This document shows positions 62,802 to 64,000 of a DNA stretch of 64,000 bases, piece after piece (positions within the stretch are counted from its first letter, which is position 1; each line of letters opens with the position of its first letter). This DNA comes from Bacillota bacterium. Lineage in GTDB: Bacteria; Bacillota; Clostridia; Christensenellales; SZUA-584. A model generated the notes under the pieces. That model searched no databases. It saw nothing but the letters and a program-made list of their open reading frames with translations, and was not told where the DNA came from. The translations under genes and the position numbers were made by a program. Where the stretch lies: contig JAEYPS010000032.1 of NCBI GenBank assembly GCA_023410475.1, positions 62,001 to 126,000 of the forward strand, in the 5' to 3' direction.

Positions 62802-63014
62802 TTAGCAGCACTTTCCGCCGACACCGCCGAAACCGAGTCCGTCACCGCAACAGCAGCAAAGCAGTAGTATTATCCAGATAAAGCTACAGCCACCGAATCC
62901 GCCGCGATCACATCCATCTCCGCCAAAGCCAAAACCATCTCCACAGCAGCAGAGAAGTAAAATAATTATCAAGATACAGGAACAGTCACCTTTCCCGCCA
63001 AAGAAGCCACCCAT
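62802..63014 (-). CDS. Small Gly/Cys-rich hydrophobic protein (spore-type, YjcZ-like)
   Basis: This is a 70-aa protein with ATG 63014 (AAAGGAGG upstream). It is made of two related halves, each with a Cys-rich hydrophobic helix (CILIIILLLCCCGDG; FIWIILLLCCCCGDG) and a Gly-Phe-Gly-Gly segment. This resembles YjcZ/sporulation-type Gly-rich membrane peptides of Bacilli and Clostridia. Its place next to sspH supports a spore role. No known function. Confidence 0.65.
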   Translation of the reverse strand: MGGFFGGKGDCSCILIIILLLCCCGDGFGFGGDGCDRGGFGGCSFIWIILLLCCCCGDGLGFGGVGGKCC

Positions 63015-63049
63015 TAACAGCACCTCCTTTCTAATTTAGCTAATTTAAA

Positions 63050-63069
63050 ATATGCCTTAAGAGGTATAT
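63050..63069. promoter_or_regulatory. Palindrome upstream of the Gly/Cys-rich gene
   Basis: ATATGCC-N6-GGTATAT lies 36-55 nt upstream of the 63014 start. A nearly identical element with the same spacing lies at 63251-63270. Confidence 0.55.
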
Positions 63070-63162
63070 GTGTTACTTTTTATGCAAAAATACTGATAAA
63101 GGCGGCTTGTTAAACTTATAAATTATTGCATCCAAAACCAAACCTTTTAGAAAACAAAAAAA

Positions 63163-63183
63163 GAATGCCGACAGCCGGCATTC
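63163..63183. terminator. Second copy of the GAATGCCG hairpin
   Basis: GAATGCCG-ACAGC-CGGCATTC is close to the hairpin at 62741-62766. It is followed by a GGAGGACG site and an ATG that stops after three codons, so it may mark a decayed gene copy. Confidence 0.55.
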
Positions 63184-63250
63184 ATAATTCAAGGAGGACG
63201 ATATTTTTTAATGAAGAATTGAAAGCTGCGTTTCCATTCTCTGCTTTACA

Positions 63251-63270
63251 ATATGCCTGAGATGGCATAT
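63251..63270. promoter_or_regulatory. Palindrome upstream of the first ArsR gene
   Basis: ATATGCC-TGAGAT-GGCATAT is a perfect dyad, 77-96 nt before the ArsR start. It matches the element at 63050-63069, including GTTAC a few bases to the right. Confidence 0.6.
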
Positions 63271-63346
63271 ACGTTACATTATTTAAAAAACATTATTTTT
63301 TGATAAAATTAATACTATTATAATATCGGATTATAAAGGTGAAGCG

Positions 63347-63712
63347 ATGTATCTTTCCAGTATTCTGAGTATACTAGGAGATGAAACCAGGTTAAGAATA
63401 TTAAACCTTTTATCAAAGCAAGAGGTTTGTGTCTGCCTTATTGAGGAAGCACTTGGAATAACGCAGCCAAACGCGTCCAAACACCTTAGACGATTGCGCT
63501 ATTCGGGGATCATCAGCTGCCGAAGGATATCGCAATGGTGTTTTTATAGCATCAGCGAAAGCTTTAAAAATGATTATAAAGAGCTTTTATTGTTTCTGAC
63601 TAGACAATGGAGCAGTAATAAACAGTGTATAGAGGACACGCAAAAATTAGAATCTTTGATCGAGACAAACGATTGCTGCAAAGAGCTGCTGGAAAAGGCG
63701 CGCAAAGAATAA
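63347..63712 (+). CDS. ArsR-family metalloregulator
   Basis: This 121-aa winged-helix repressor contains LGDETRLRILNLLSKQEVCVC, with the EVCVC metal-binding (alpha-3-like) cysteine pair, and GITQPNASKHLRRLRY as the recognition helix. A C-terminal CC pair (DCCKELL) may add ligands. It resembles As(III)/Sb(III)-type ArsR. A -10-like TATAAT lies at 63319-63324. Target genes are not seen; the palindrome upstream may be its own operator. Confidence 0.88.
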   Translation: MYLSSILSILGDETRLRILNLLSKQEVCVCLIEEALGITQPNASKHLRRLRYSGIISCRRISQWCFYSISESFKNDYKELLLFLTRQWSSNKQCIEDTQKLESLIETNDCCKELLEKARKE

Positions 63713-63841
63713 GCTGATACAGAGTCTGCGTTGATTGTTATTTATACGTATAAAACCTTTTGACCATGCGCTGTCATAGCGTCTTCTCTTACCCATAGAA
63801 AATGGGATCAATATTTGCTTCTCATAATATTAACAATATCA

Positions 63842-63914
63842 TTGACAAAAATCCGGCATCCTGAATATAATAGTATATAGATGAATGTCTATATGATAGA
63901 TGAATGTCTATATA
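63842..63914 (+). promoter_or_regulatory. Promoter and two operator repeats of the second ArsR gene
   Basis: TTGACA (63842-63847) and TATAAT (63866-63871) are 18 nt apart. Just after the -10 there are two copies of AGA-TGAATG-TCTAT, 19 nt apart (63875-63894 and 63896-63911); the first is a perfect dyad ATATAGA-N6-TCTATAT. This is a typical ArsR-type operator. Confidence 0.85.
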
Positions 63915-63934
63915 TTCTTTAAGAGGTGATCGAT

Positions 63935-64000
63935 ATGCCTTACTGCTACTCGGATTATGTTCCGCTGCTCAAGGCGCTGTCGGACGAGACACGGCTGAAG
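63935..64000 (+). CDS. ArsR-family regulator, N-terminal part (runs off window)
   Basis: ATG 63935 follows AAGAGGTGA. The 22 visible residues (MPYCYSDYVPLLKALSDETR plus LK) are the start of an ArsR/SmtB winged helix. The gene lies behind a good promoter with two ArsR-type repeats, so it is probably self-regulated. The rest is outside the window. Confidence 0.8.
   Translation, partial: MPYCYSDYVPLLKALSDETRLK

Noticed and set aside
63881..63914. The two TGAATG repeats as a short CRISPR-like or phage repeat
   Set aside because: They lie just after a -10 box before an ArsR gene and fit an operator.
1..64000. CRISPR array
   Set aside because: No regularly spaced direct repeats of 25-40 nt were seen.

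Overview
The window looks like a piece of a spore-forming, anaerobic Clostridia (Firmicutes) chromosome that carries a large integrated conjugative-type element. Chromosomal signs are an H-type small acid-soluble spore protein (62538-62720), a Tgl-like spore transglutaminase, an iron-only-hydrogenase-like protein, a c-di-GMP-I riboswitch, a CBO0543-type membrane protein, strong Shine-Dalgarno sites and frequent TTG/GTG starts.

Region 1 (1-868): the N-terminus of a minus-strand HD-GYP-like protein sits behind a c-di-GMP-I riboswitch and an intrinsic terminator, followed by AT-rich DNA without a gene.

Region 2 (869-35690) is the mobile element. Its conjugation module has PcfB, two small unknowns, the VirD4 coupling ATPase, a VirB2-like pilin, VirB6, PrgI (VirB3-like), VirB4 and an NlpC/P60 cell-wall hydrolase. 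The right part has an ImmA/XRE regulatory pair with consensus promoters and palindromes, an ArpU-like regulator, a sigma-like protein, a ~495-nt highly structured untranslated region, a DinG/XPD-like helicase, a DUF6870/TnpW-like peptide and two tandem large serine recombinases. I see no relaxase.

Region 3 (10609-24837) interrupts the conjugation genes between VirB4 and the NlpC/P60 hydrolase. It is the most interesting part: a type 4 BREX-like defence island with an 883-aa unknown protein, a BrxP-like PAPS reductase fused to a ferredoxin and DUF4007, a 1386-aa BrxC/PglY-type ATPase, PglZ, a short BrxL, a 64-aa zinc-ribbon protein and a cysteine desulfurase. There is no PglX methyltransferase. 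A sulfur-transfer enzyme pair next to PglZ/BrxC/BrxL suggests that host DNA is marked with sulfur (phosphorothioate-like) rather than methyl groups. That is an inference.

Region 4 (35720-38957) holds three exported or surface proteins. One has nine RCC1-type repeats joined to the same domain that makes up its neighbour. A tRNA-Ser(GGA) gene follows.

Region 5 (39312-64000) is ordinary chromosome: U32 peptidase, two SDRs, a PadR/DUF1700 operon, a deoxyinosine glycosylase, the hydrogenase-like protein, glycolipid-type glycosyltransferases (one fused to an acyltransferase), a Rieske-FAD oxidoreductase, a tocopherol-cyclase-like protein, a minimal SufC-SufB pair, an unusual soluble MCP/periplasmic-binding-protein fusion, a radical-SAM DNA-repair pair, small spore-type genes and two ArsR regulators.
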